NCBI RefSeq assembly: GCF_023074175.1 | Contig: NZ_JADPKS010000038.1 | Location: 1-64,000, forward strand | Source of the DNA: Bradyrhizobium sp. 139 | Lineage (GTDB): Bacteria > Pseudomonadota > Alphaproteobacteria > Rhizobiales > Xanthobacteraceae | Length of the DNA stretch: 64,000 nt | Direction: 5' to 3' | Shown: piece by piece, positions 27,036 through 36,729 of the stretch | Numbering within the stretch: position 1 is the stretch's first letter | How the letters are laid out: every line of letters starts with the position of its first letter | The notes under the pieces: generated by a model | Told to the model about the DNA's origin: nothing | Seen by the model: the letters and a program-made list of their open reading frames with translations, nothing else | The model's database searches: none | Made by a program: the position numbers and the translations under genes

Positions 27036-29426
27036 ATGCAAGGACTATTGAATTTCAGCGGACGCAGATTCCTCCCGGTCATTCGGCAGACGGAGGCGAC
27101 GGAATGCGGGCTCGCGTGCCTAGCCATGGTAGCGGCTTATCATGGTCATCGAACTGACTTGAACAGCCTGCGGCGCCGGCATCCAGTGTCCCTAAAAGGC
27201 GTCACTCTCCGCGACCTCATGGAAATAGCAGCTCGCCTGGGGCTGGCGTGTCGGCCGCTGCGAATCGAGATCGGCCATCTCTGCCAATTGCGTCTGCCGG
27301 CTATTCTGCACTGGGACATGGCTCATTTCGTTGTTCTGAAAGCATACAGGAAGAAGGGGATCGTGGTGCACGATCCGGCAGCCGGCGAGAAATGGCTTCC
27401 CCTCACTGAAGCATCTAGACATCTCACCGGGGTCGCGCTCGAGCTCTCGCCTACTGAAGAGTTCTGCCGCACAGACGACAGAGCGAGATTGCCGTTCTCG
27501 GTATTCTGGAGCGGAATGAACGGAAACACTTGTGCCCTCGCCCAAATATTAGTTCTGTCAGTAGTCATCGAAATTCTTCTCCTCGCCGCCCCTTTCTATA
27601 TGCAGCTCACCGTTGACGAGGTCATCGCCAGAGGCGATGTCGATCTCCTGGTCGTCCTCGGGCTGGGATTCGCGCTCCTTCTCCTAATACGGGTCGGGTC
27701 GACCGCGACCCGCTCGTTCATTATTCTTGTTCTGCAAAACACGTTGAGTTTTCAGATCGGCGCCCGGCTGTTTCATCATCTGGTGCGCTTGCCACTCTCA
27801 TTCTTCGAAAAGCGGCACATCGGCGACATCCTGTCTCGCTTCAACTCGATCGAGCCCATCCGCAACGTGCTCGCGGAGGGATTGATCACCGGCTTAATTG
27901 ACGGTCTCATGTCGGTGTTGATGTTGGTGCTAATGTTCACCTACAGTGTCCAACTCGGACTTATCGTCCTGCTGGCGTTCGCGTTGTATGCCGCCCTGCG
28001 GCTCGCTCTATTCAGAATGTTCCGACAACGGAGCGAAGCGGCCATTCACAGTAAGGCCGACGAGAACTCCACTTTCATCGAAACCGTGCGAGCGGTGCAA
28101 AGCCTGAAGTTGCTCAACCGAGAAAACGAACGGGAGAGCCAGTGGCTGAACCGCTATGCCGCGTATATAACTGCCAACGTGCGGCTAGGTCGGGCGAGGA
28201 TCAGCTTCAAAGCGATTAACGACACGATATTCGGCTTGGAGAACGTAATCACAATCTACCTCGCCGCTCGCCTCGCACTGGACAATCTCATCACCGTTGG
28301 CATGATATTCGCGTTCGTCAGCTACAAGCTGCAGTTCGCTGAGCGGACAGCGCTGCTGATCGAGAAGCTGGTGGATGTCCGCATTCTCGGACTGCACCTG
28401 GAACGTCTCGCCGACATTGCGCTCACCCCGCTCGAGCGGGGGCACGACCGAGACCTGTCGTATATCCGACAGATTCGCGGCGAGATCGAACTGCGCAACG
28501 TGTGCTTCCGGTATGCAGAAGGAGAGTCGCTGATTCTTAACAACGTCAATCTGTGCGTTGCTCCCGGACAATTCGTGACGATCATGGGACCATCGGGCTG
28601 CGGCAAGTCTAGTCTTGTCAAGATTATGCTTGGGCTGCTCGAGCCAACGAGCGGAGAGGTTCTGATCGATGGCCTTCCGCTGGGCCAGATTGGACCGCGC
28701 GCTTATCGCGAGCAGATTGGCGCAGTGATGCAGGAGGATCAATTGCTGTCGGGATCGATTGCCGACAATATCTGCTTTTTTGATACCGCATTCGATCTGC
28801 AAGCGATGATCGATTGCGCGCGGATTGCAGGCATCCACGAGGACATCATGGCAATGCCCATGAGCTACAACAGCCTCATCGGTGACATGGGAAGCTCGTT
28901 GTCTAGCGGGCAGAAACAGCGAGTATTGCTTGCGCGCGCGCTCTATCGCCGACCAAAGATCCTGTTTCTGGACGAGGGCACGGCACATCTCGACACCGAG
29001 AAGGAAAGGGAAATCAATGCGAATCTCCGGCACCTTAGTATGACGCGCGTGAGCGTAGCGCACCGACCGGAAATTACCCACGGAGCAGATATGATCATCC
29101 ATCTTGCCGCGGCGGCCAGACCGTTTCGGGTCGGAATGACGAGCCTCAGACGAGAAGCGGGGCCTGCGCAAGATGTCGGTGTCACCGGGTTTGCCTCCGA
29201 AGGTGCGAAATCGGCCGAGAACGGCCACGATGACTGCCCCGGTGACGCCACGGGCGATTGCTCGAAGCGCGATAGTGACTGGAAAGACGCCAAGGACGAC
29301 GACTGCCATTCACAGAAGGACTGCTGTCAGCCGCGGAAAGACTGCAACCCCAAGCCGTCCGACGACTGTGGCAAAGACGACAACCCGGGTGAAGCGCTGG
29401 CCAGGATCGACTTCTCACGATGCTGA
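27036..29426 (+). CDS. C39-peptidase ABC exporter with fused Asp-rich tail
   Basis: A 796-residue bacteriocin-type exporter. The N-terminal C39 peptidase has catalytic Cys24 (TEATECGLACLAM), His97 (HWDMAHFVVL) and Asp113 (VVHDPAAG), so leader cleavage should work. A transmembrane domain follows (about 165-440), then the ATPase: Walker A GPSGCGKSSLV near 520, signature LSSGQKQRVLLARA near 622, ILFLDEGTAHLD near 645, H-loop VAHRPE. Similar exporters end soon after the H-loop. Here about 95 residues follow, including DSDWKDAKDDDCHSQKDC and NPGEALARIDFS, homologous to the small protein at 23306-23848. The tail ends early through a frameshift. The gene starts with its own AAGGA site. Confidence 0.93.
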   Translation: MQGLLNFSGRRFLPVIRQTEATECGLACLAMVAAYHGHRTDLNSLRRRHPVSLKGVTLRDLMEIAARLGLACRPLRIEIGHLCQLRLPAILHWDMAHFVVLKAYRKKGIVVHDPAAGEKWLPLTEASRHLTGVALELSPTEEFCRTDDRARLPFSVFWSGMNGNTCALAQILVLSVVIEILLLAAPFYMQLTVDEVIARGDVDLLVVLGLGFALLLLIRVGSTATRSFIILVLQNTLSFQIGARLFHHLVRLPLSFFEKRHIGDILSRFNSIEPIRNVLAEGLITGLIDGLMSVLMLVLMFTYSVQLGLIVLLAFALYAALRLALFRMFRQRSEAAIHSKADENSTFIETVRAVQSLKLLNRENERESQWLNRYAAYITANVRLGRARISFKAINDTIFGLENVITIYLAARLALDNLITVGMIFAFVSYKLQFAERTALLIEKLVDVRILGLHLERLADIALTPLERGHDRDLSYIRQIRGEIELRNVCFRYAEGESLILNNVNLCVAPGQFVTIMGPSGCGKSSLVKIMLGLLEPTSGEVLIDGLPLGQIGPRAYREQIGAVMQEDQLLSGSIADNICFFDTAFDLQAMIDCARIAGIHEDIMAMPMSYNSLIGDMGSSLSSGQKQRVLLARALYRRPKILFLDEGTAHLDTEKEREINANLRHLSMTRVSVAHRPEITHGADMIIHLAAAARPFRVGMTSLRREAGPAQDVGVTGFASEGAKSAENGHDDCPGDATGDCSKRDSDWKDAKDDDCHSQKDCCQPRKDCNPKPSDDCGKDDNPGEALARIDFSRC

Positions 29427-29529
29427 TTCGGCTCGCGCAGTCCGGATCATTCGCATGCAAGGCGCACTCGCTTCGATGACGTCCGACGACCCGCTCGGAT
29501 ACGCCGTCGGCTGGCCAAACGCCTGCTGA
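29400..29529 (+). pseudogene. Out-of-frame continuation of the fused Asp-rich cargo
   Basis: After the exporter frame ends at 29426, the next frame reads DADSARAVRIIRMQGALASM, then TSDDPLGYAVGWPNAC to a TGA at 29529. The part QGALASMTSDDPLGYAVG matches HGALASMSSDDALEYAIG near the end of the small protein at 23306-23848. A one-base shift near 29418 therefore truncated a formerly longer cargo. Confidence 0.7.
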
Positions 29530-29754
29530 AGTCGCACGAGGACGTCCTGGCCGGATAGGAACCAAGCCGATTCTTCGCTCTTTTATTGTTGCCTGGATTC
29601 CGATGTAAGGCCGGGCTCAACTTTCCCCCAGCCTTGAGCCTGGGTCGCTCAGAACCTCATGGAATTGGTGTCGATGGTCACGCTCCGGTTGGCTGCTGCC
29701 GCCATCAAGGCATTCGAAGAACGTCTCGAACAAACCAGTTGCGGTCCCGCCTGT

Positions 29755-29973
29755 TCACGCTGGCGGGGCGCCATCAATATGCGAAACAGCGACGTTTTCG
29801 CAGATTGAGACGAACGCCCTCTTCGCCTCAGCGTCCTCAAAGCAAAATCGTGTGCCTTGGACTCCGCGCTCGATCCACCAGTCGATTTTGTTTGCCCGCG
29901 AAATGCGGGATGCCTCTCCGCGCAATTGATCCACTTGCCTTCCATAGACCCGAACGGTCACACAATTTGTCAT
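29755..29973 (-). CDS. Small hypothetical protein
   Basis: The 72-residue frame reads MTNCVTVRVYGRQVDQLRGE, then DWWIERGVQGTRFCFEDAEA and KRAFVSICENV. Composition looks natural, with a likely small alpha/beta fold. No family recognised and no strong ribosome binding site. It lies between the export locus and an integrase fragment. Confidence 0.45.
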   Translation of the reverse strand: MTNCVTVRVYGRQVDQLRGEASRISRANKIDWWIERGVQGTRFCFEDAEAKRAFVSICENVAVSHIDGAPPA

Positions 29974-29980
29974 TCTCTTA

Positions 29981-30181
29981 AGCGGCCTTAGGTTTCATGA
30001 CCTGCGCGGCACGGCAGTGGTTCGGCTGGCGGTCGGCGGTGCGAATGTACCGCAGATCGCTGCCGTAACCGGCCACTCGTTAAAGGACGTCGAAGCCATT
30101 CTCGACGCGCATTACTTGGGTCGCCATATTCAGCTCGCCGAAGCTGCGGTGCTGAAGCTCGAAGCAAGAACAAAACTGTAA
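29981..30181 (+). pseudogene. Tyrosine recombinase C-terminal fragment
   Basis: The 66 codons before TAA 30179-30181 encode GLRFHDLRGTAVVRLAVGGA, then TGHSLKDVEAILDAHYLG. These are the Arg (HDLRGT), His (TGHS) and Tyr (HYLG) motifs of a phage-type integrase. The upstream two thirds are absent. It marks an earlier integration event. Confidence 0.75.
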
Positions 30182-30529
30182 AATGACCTGTAAAATGAGG
30201 CCACCTTACCACGCCGCGCCTACTGCTAAGCATTTGATTTATATGGTGGTGGAAGCAGTCCCGCGAAACCGGTCTCCAGCTCGATTTCCTTGCAAACAGA
30301 GGATTTTTCAGGGAATTCTGCAAAATTCCGCTCACAGGCCCCGCTACGACGTCGCAAGCAGTTGAGTTATAACAACTTATTCCCACATTCCCTACCAAGG
30401 TTAACAGGGAAATTTTCTAGCAAGTTAGGGATTTCAGCATGGCGAACAAGGGGCCGGACGCAGCTCAAGGTATCGTTGAACAGCTCACCACCCTTCGCGG
30501 GTCGTACGCATGCGACGAAGACCGCCTGA
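30182..30529. other. AT-richer intergenic segment between integrase remnants
   Basis: Contains GGGAATTCTGCAAAATTCC-like symmetry near 30311-30332 and runs of A and T. No gene supported. Possibly an old element end. Confidence 0.35.
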
Positions 30530-30599
30530 TTGACGCATGTCCAACAAAAGCTGTCAGCTCATCAATCCCACAAAACTCTGACCAGGCAAAAATCCGATC

Positions 30600-31060
30600 A
30601 CCTCTTGAAGGATCTGCTGTTCGACGATGCCGGTCATCGCATGATCGCAACCCACGACGTGAACTTTGGTACGGCCGTTCTGCATGTCCCATTCACCAAG
30701 ACGGACAAAGCCCGCACGATACCGCTCACTGACCGGGCCGTGGACATTCTGAGAGAGCGTAAAGCGGCATCCGCGTCGGACGCTGAGTACGCTTTTTTGT
30801 CAGTGCGAACGCATTCCGGCTGGCATGGGAACGGTGCAAGCGTCGCGCCGAGAACGCCGGGTGCTTTGGTGTACAGGAGCTTCGCTTTCATGATCTACGG
30901 CACGAAGCCGTTAGCCGGTTTCTTTGAGAAGGGACTAAACACGGCTGAGCTTGCGTCTATCAGCGGACACAGAGACCTACGGACCCTGTTCCGCTACACC
31001 CACCTGAGGCCAGAGGACCTCGTTAAGAAGCTGCGCATTGGCAAGGCGCTGGCCGCATGA
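30600..31060 (+). pseudogene. Second tyrosine recombinase, frameshifted C-terminal half
   Basis: The frame gives HVPFTKTDKARTIPLTDRAV, then DILRERKA, and later FFEKGLNTAELASISGHRDL and RTLFRYTHLRPEDLVKKL. The motif LRFHDLRHEAVSRFFE (the catalytic Arg) lies in the neighbouring frame around 30885-30925, so two compensating shifts or one damaged stretch are present. The sequence after 30870 is typical of phage integrases near tRNA genes. No N-terminal half is visible. Confidence 0.75.
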
Positions 31061-33211
31061 ATAGCGGCGGCACGTCACAGCCATGCTCCAGTTCGCGTAT
31101 CCGCTCCAGCATGTTGTAGAGGCCGGTCATAGTCAGAAAGGGATGTTCGGCCAAACGCTGCTTCAAGGCGTCGAGGCGCTCGCCAAGCTCCCGAAGCCGC
31201 TCTTGCTGGGCATAAAGAGCATTGTTGGCCGTCAGCTTCGGATCGAGCGCCAGCGGAAGCGGATACTGCATGAACGCCGTATCGTGTTGATACCGGGGTC
31301 GATCCTCAAGCCTTCCGGCGACTGCCAATGCCCACCGAACATGGGAGCGCGATGACAAGACGGCCAAGCATTCCGCACGGTCGATCGCGATGCCGATGAC
31401 CGAGCCGTCGATCAAGTTTTGTGGCCACTCAAGAAAGCTAAACAACTGGTGCTTGGCCACCTCGCTCGTAACGATCACCCGGGAAAGCGCCGTGAAGGCA
31501 TCTCGCATTTCGGGACGGCGACGTCCATAGAGCCACCAATATTCTTGAAAACCTTGGTCACGGTTTGATAGGCGCTCTGGCCGAACGAAATCATGGACGT
31601 GCTGATACAATGCAGGAAACTGTTCGCGAGCTTGGCTTTCTGAAAGACCAGTTAAATCGACCGCATACCTACCTTGCGGCCTTCGGGTCAGATCACTCCC
31701 GGCTATATAGATAGGCATACGAAGCAGCGCGTCGCCATTGCCGCGAGACAGCGTTTGCCTCTGGGCAGAGGAAACCAAGAATCCCGATCCCACCAACTTG
31801 CATCCTTGCCAAGCCATCAAATCATTCCCGGCAAGTACGCTCAGCAACTGCAAATTCGCGCTTGAACTAAGTCTTGCTGAAATTTTCACCTCTTGCGTAC
31901 TGAGCAACACTTCAGGAGTGTCCGTGTTTAAACCCGCCTCCGACAAGACAACCGCCAATACGCCGCCGTGATCACCCCTTTCAGCCACTGTCATCGAGAT
32001 ACGGACTGCGGCTTTGTCGGATGCTTTCAGCCACGGATGGTCCGGCACCGCGAACACAAGTGATAGCGGGTGCTTAGCAGCCATGTGCTGCTCTATGACA
32101 CGCCGCGAGAAAGTTTGCGTAACGGAGTTTGTCGTGATGAACCCGAAGCGTCTTAGAGAGTTCGTCTGCCCTTGCAACGGCTTCCGAAGAAGACGCGTTG
32201 CGGCCTCATCCCAGAAGTGCATTACGAAATCCGCTCCCCCGGGGGATGTGCGGACGTGCTGCCCAGACAGCTTCCGCATAGCCATCGCCCAGTTCCGAGC
32301 GCATATTTCGACTACCGATGAAAGGCGGATTTCCTACGATGAACTCGACCTCAGGCAGCGCGCTTCGGGTTTACGTAAGTATATAGCGGCATGTGCGCGT
32401 CGGGATCGGGAATTTCTTCTCCGGTGATCGGATGGAGTTTTTTGGTCAACCCATCCCAACGCGACAAAGGGCGCCCACTAACATCACGCAACAACTCCTG
32501 CCTATCATACTTGATAACGGCATCCTGCTGTTTGACGGTGCCATATGCATTCAGGATCGGTTCGGTAATCGACGCAAGCCCGGCAGTTGAGCTGCCACTT
32601 CAAATAGCCAATCCAGAGCACGAGATCGGCGATCGGCACGGCGCGGGGGTTCAGCTCTAGTCCATAGAATTGGCGTGGATTGACTGTCTCGCCTTCCATC
32701 GCAAAGCGAGCCTGATCTTCCCCCAGATCGTCAAGCGCCTCCAGCACCTCGCCTTCAAGTCGCTTCATCAACTCAAGACTTACATAGAGAAAGTTCCCGG
32801 TGCCGCAGGCAGGGTCCAGCACGCGGGTCGTGCACAACTTGTGATGGTACGCCTTCACAACTGCTAGCGCCCAACATGATCGCCCTTGTCGCGCAGTTTC
32901 TTCACCTGCCCTTGAACCAGCTCCCAATCGGTGCGCAATGGTTCGATGATGCTGGGGACAACCAGACGCTCCACATAGGCGCGCGGCGTATAATGCGCGC
33001 CTAGCTTTGACCGCTCACGCGGATCGAGTGCTCGTTCCAGCAAGGTACCGAAAATCGCTGGCTCTACATCCGACCAGTCCTTGCCCGCCGCGATCCAGAG
33101 TTCGTTAATGTCGTCCCTATCGAGTGGGAGCGCAACTCGCTTCTTGAAAAGGGAGCCGTTAAACTTCTTCAAAGTGGCGTTGAGGTGCGGGGCGTACCCC
33201 CCTTCATACAC
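31023..33211 (-). pseudogene. Broken SAM-dependent DNA methylase (type IIG/MmeI-like)
   Basis: Three collinear frames make up one damaged gene. 32864-33211: [20 protein letters not shown] and [16 protein letters not shown]. 32505-32927: motif [21 protein letters not shown]. Then, after a shift, FIVGNPPFIGS (motif IV, near 32300-32345). 31023-32285: GADFVMHFWDEAATRLL and a long target-recognition-like region. The N-terminal nuclease part of such enzymes is absent and the C-terminus stops where the integrase fragment begins (tail-to-tail overlap at 31023-31060). At least two frameshifts; no activity expected. Confidence 0.82.
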
Positions 33212-33548
33212 GCTAAGGTCCAGTATAAGAGTGGCTGAAGGTGCTTTAGCGATGCCTCATCACGTCAAACGCTAGGCTCGCAAGCTTCGGACGTACCAAG
33301 TTGAATGTCAATTTTGACGGAATTTTTCGTGGGGGCATCCTATAAGTTGGGCGCGCGAAACTCCCCTGTGCCCCCGCTTATGTCGGAGCATCTTGGTCAC
33401 GGCTAGGTCACAGAGGTCACAGCAATTCGGCTTACCTCGACTTGACCTTAGGGAGGGCATTCCCTTAACCTGTCGACGGTGATCGCCTGTGTTTTCAGGG
33501 ATTTTTGAGACTTAGCATCAAAGAGACGTCAAGCCCACCGAACCGGTC
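33212..33548. other. Intergenic right border of the mosaic region
   Basis: Contains three GGTCAC repeats in GGTCACGGCTAGGTCACAG (near 33393-33420), which could be recombinase arm sites. No gene supported. Confidence 0.4.
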
Positions 33549-33602
33549 GAGTTGCCCTCCGAAGGCAAAGGTCACACGTTCGAATCGTGTCGGGTGCGCC
33601 AC
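33549..33602 (+). repeat. tRNA-Arg(CCG) 3' fragment, candidate right attachment site
   Basis: Anticodon stem-loop TTGCC-CTCCGAA-GGCAA, variable region and T-arm ACACG-TTCGAAT-CGTGT, then the acceptor 3' strand CGGGTGCGCCA. The acceptor 5' half and D-arm are missing, so this is not a functional tRNA. It is in direct orientation with 7926-7973. Confidence 0.75.
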
Positions 33603-33604
33603 TA

Positions 33605-34123
33605 CGAACTTGGAGGCCAGCACACCGACCTGAAGCTCGCGATCGTCGAAAGCTATTTGACGGCGTTCGCGATCGCGCTCCGCCCCATTTTAATCAGCTT
33701 TGGTACATCGATGCGTTCGCTGGCACTGGCTTCCGCACCATCAAGCACGTAGAACGCCGCGAAAATCTATTGGAGGCCGCCGAGCCGCAGCGCATCGAGC
33801 AGCGGCGCGGGTCCGCGCAGATCGCCCTCGGTGTTAAGCCGCGGTTTGACTTCACGGTCTTTATTGACGCGAAGCCGTCCCATGCCGCCGCGTTAATGGA
33901 TCTTAGAGCGAAAAATCCGCAACGGCATATCGAAGTCGTCAACAGCGACGCGAACCAAGCGTTGCGATCAATCGTAGAGGCAAACTCGTGGGCCTCGACG
34001 CGGGCGGTGCTATTCCTCGATCCGTACGGAATGGAGGTCGAGTGGCAGACGCTCGAAGCAGTGGCCTCGACCAAGGCTATTGATGTGTGGTTCCTGTTTC
34101 CGCTATCTGGCCTTTACCTGTCA
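33605..34123 (+). pseudogene. tcmP: Three-Cys-motif partner protein TcmP, truncated
   Basis: From 33607 the frame reads LGGQHTDLKLAIVESYLTAF; after a one-base deletion near 33689 it continues as HFNQLWYIDAFAGTGFRT, FTVFIDAKPSHAAALMDL and AVLFLDPYGMEVEWQTLEAV. This is the TcmP pattern as I know it. The start is lost at the tRNA fragment and the end is cut at 34118 by an IS21 terminus. TcmP genes usually pair with a 'three-Cys-motif' or DUF5131-type gene; none is present here. Confidence 0.72.
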
Positions 34124-34685
34124 ATCGGCTTGCAAATTTGACCGCTCATCGGCGTCCAATTTTGACCCCTTTGCGCGGCGAGGTTTGCTGGTAGCGCTCG
34201 TCTCGTCGGAGCTGGCCGGGATAGCGGAGGCGAGACGAGCGCGGGTGGCGTGATCGTCGTCGCGGCTTTTGAACCGCCAGCTGTCGTTGCCGGTCTCGAC
34301 AATATCGCAGTGGTGAGTCAACCGGTCGAGCAACGCAGTGGTCATCTTGGCGTCGCCGAACACGCTCGGCCATTCGCCGAAGGCGAGATTGGTGGTCACG
34401 ATGACGGAAGCGCGCTCATAGAGCCGGCTGACGAGGTGGAAGAGAAGCTGGCCACCGGACTGAGCAAAGGGCAAATAGCCGAGTTCATCCAGCACGATGA
34501 AGTCCATTCGGGTCAGATGCTCGGCGAGCCGTCCTTGCCGTCCGTTGCGGGTCTCGGCCTCGAGGCGATTGACGAGATCGACCACGTTGAAGAAGCGGCC
34601 GCGGGCACCAGATCGGATGCAGCTTCTGGCGATGGCAATGGCCAAGTGGGTTTTGCCGGTACCGGTGCCGCCGGCCTGCGCGTAA
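34118..34685 (-). mobile_element. IS21-family right-end scar with istB 3' part
   Basis: On the minus strand the frame covers IstB from Walker A ([18 protein letters not shown]) through [20 protein letters not shown] and [19 protein letters not shown] to the C-terminus near 34130. Terminal repeats GCAAATTTGACC and CCAATTTTGACCCCT at 34130-34171 are typical of IS21 ends. The N-terminal third of IstB and all of IstA are missing. The scar interrupts TcmP on one side and a TPR protein on the other. Confidence 0.82.
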
Positions 34686-35755
34686 CGGATCGTTTCGATG
34701 AGGCCTTTGCAATGTTGAACAAGGCCGCAACCACAGCGGCTATCGACGACCTCGCGGCGGAGCGCGCGCGGATCCACCACCTGCGTGGCAATCTCTACTT
34801 CCCGCTCGGAAGGCTCGTCGATTGCCTGCAGGAGCATGAGCGGGCGCTCGACTGCGCCCGAAGAGCCAATTCATCAGAGATGCAGGCGCGTGCGCTTGGC
34901 GGCTTGGGGGATGCCGAATATGCGCGCGGTCGGATGGCCAGTGCCCATCGGCACTTCAGCCGGTGCGCGGAGCTGTCGCGCGCGTCCGGCGCCGGGCGCA
35001 TCGAAGTCGCCAATCTTAGCATGGTCGCGCATACCCAAGTGTACCTCAATGATTTCTCCGACGCGCTCGCGACGGCCCAGATGGCGGTCGAGTTGGCGGC
35101 GCGGGTGGGGCATCAGCGGGCGGAAATCATCGCCCACAACGCGGCATGCACCGTGTTCCGTACGACCGGCGAGTTTGCACGTGGGAAGGTGCATGCCGAG
35201 CGGGCCTTGATCCTCGCTCGGCAGCTTGGCGCCAAAAGGTTCGAGGCGACCAGCCTCCGCGATCTGGCCATGGTCGCTCGCGCAGAGGCGAGTAGCTCGG
35301 AGGCGATGGACCTGCTGTACCGTGCCTTGGCGATCAGCCGCGAGACAGGGGTCAATTTTGTGGGCCCGTGGATCCTCGGCCAGCTTGCGGTCACGACTGA
35401 AAATCAGAGTGAACGTCAAACAGCGCTGACGGAAGGCCAGGAGATCCTCCGCAAAGGCGCGGTGAGCCACAATCATTTGTGGTTCTTCCGGTAGGCGATC
35501 GATGCGTCGCTAGACTCTGAGGATTGGGACGGCGCGCTGCGTTACAGCGCAGCGCTCGAGGATTATACGCGGTCAGAACCGTTACCTTGGGCCAACTTCT
35601 TCGTCCGATATGGACGCGCTGTTGGTGCATATGGTCACTGCCAACCCGGACAGGATACGACCAGCGACCTTGCCGACCTGGTAGCTGAGGCCGAGCGCCT
35701 TGGCATCGGTCCGGCGCTTGGGGCCTTGCGCTATCGCACCAGAAACGTGACATGA
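34686..35755 (+). pseudogene. TPR-repeat protein C-terminal part (cyclase/ATPase-like)
   Basis: After the IS21 junction the plus strand encodes several TPR units ([60 protein letters not shown]). A TAG at 35492-35494 interrupts the frame, which then continues in phase to TGA 35753-35755 (DASLDSEDWDGALRYSAALE). This layout matches the end of adenylate/guanylate cyclases with an AAA domain and TPR tail found in Bradyrhizobium, but the catalytic part is gone, so the class is inferred. Confidence 0.68.
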
Positions 35756-35980
35756 TTGTAGACTGGGTTTTCTAACGGAGGACCGCTCCAAATCAAGAGC
35801 GTCATTTCTGCGGGGCAGATCTTGTCGATCGGTAACGACATCCGCAGCCCCCCCATTTCTGTAAGTCGGGCAGGTCCGCTAAGGGTTCAATTGCGTCGCT
35901 TCGCCCCTCCGCCGAGCGCTTCCGGTCTTCCCCCAACAGCGGACGTCACGCATCAAAGCAGCCACTTCCGAAAAGGCACA

Positions 35981-36208
35981 ATGAACGAAACCGCTCGCCT
36001 TCGCCGTCGCCTGCTCGAGCCGCGCCTGGAACGTTTCATCGGCGTTATCTACCGCCCGATCACCGAGCTGCAAAGCCACTACGCGGAAGCTTCGCTGCCT
36101 CAGCAGTTCGACGCGTTCTTGTGGTTCGACGAGACTCACGCAGTTGGTCCCTTGGGACCGGAGCATCGCCCTATCGGCGTCCCGGACACCTATCCGTTCG
36201 GACTCTGA
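35981..36208 (+). pseudogene. Erythromycin esterase-family C-terminal fragment
   Basis: The 75-residue frame reads LLEPRLERFIGVIYRPITEL, then QSHYAEASLPQQFDAFLWFD, which is the end of an erythromycin esterase-like protein. Catalytic residues lie in the missing N-terminal part. A different sequence starts after VGPL. Confidence 0.62.
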
Positions 36209-36398
36209 GAGCGACGCCGCGGACCAGACCGCTGCCGCGAGGTCTTGCTGGAAGGAACCATCGCCAAGGTCCTGCAGCTCGCGGGCGATCTTTGCACCGA
36301 CGGACCCGAGAAACCTCTGCCTTATCGGTCCGTGCTCGATCACATCCGGCGCCTTCTCGCAGCTCGCGAGCAAAGATCCTCCTCATAGCGGCCTTCAC

Positions 36399-36512
36399 TC
36401 AGAAGATTCCGAGAAGGGCGAACAGCGCGACCTCGGCCAAGAAGGCGACGGTCATGATCACGATCGTGCCGAACACATCGCCTATCGGCATGAGGGGCAT
36501 GGCGGGTCTCAT
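36399..36512 (-). CDS. Tiny single-span membrane protein (37 aa)
   Basis: Starts MRPAMPLMPIGDVFGTIVIM; residues 12-36 form one transmembrane helix (IVIMTVAFLAEVALFALLG). No clear ribosome binding site beyond an AGGGGCGCAGG stretch before the ATG. Similar tiny helices occur at 36623-36703 and 56504-56593. Function unknown. Confidence 0.5.
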   Translation of the reverse strand: MRPAMPLMPIGDVFGTIVIMTVAFLAEVALFALLGIF

Positions 36513-36622
36513 GTCCTGCGCCCCTGTCGTGAACCGCAAAGCCACGCAAAAGTTTCGGTTCCGGCTGCCGAGTTCCAGGCATAAGGTCGGCAGCCGGGCA
36601 GGCCGTTCACAGAGGGCGCATC

Positions 36623-36703
36623 ATGCGGGTCCTTGAATTGGCGTGCTGGTGCGTGACCGCGGCAGGCCTGGTCATTGTCCTGGCCGTAGTGGCGCTGCTG
36701 TGA
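36623..36703 (+). CDS. Tiny single-span membrane protein (26 aa)
   Basis: Encodes MRVLELACWCVTAAGLVIVL and ends AVVALL; nearly the whole product is one hydrophobic helix. GAGGG lies eight or so bases before the ATG. Function unknown. Confidence 0.5.
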   Translation: MRVLELACWCVTAAGLVIVLAVVALL

Positions 36704-36729
36704 CGGTCATCCTTGGCACCTGCCACCGG

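Noticed and set aside
31023..32285. A working restriction-modification system
   Set aside because: The methylase is spread over three frames, lacks its N-terminal part and is cut at the C-terminus.
33549..33602. Functional tRNA-Arg gene
   Set aside because: Only the anticodon arm to the 3' end is present; the 5' acceptor strand and D-arm are missing.
34250..34680. N-terminal part of a 414-residue plus-strand protein
   Set aside because: This stretch is the antisense of IstB. Only the sequence after about 34685 (TPR repeats) is real on the plus strand.
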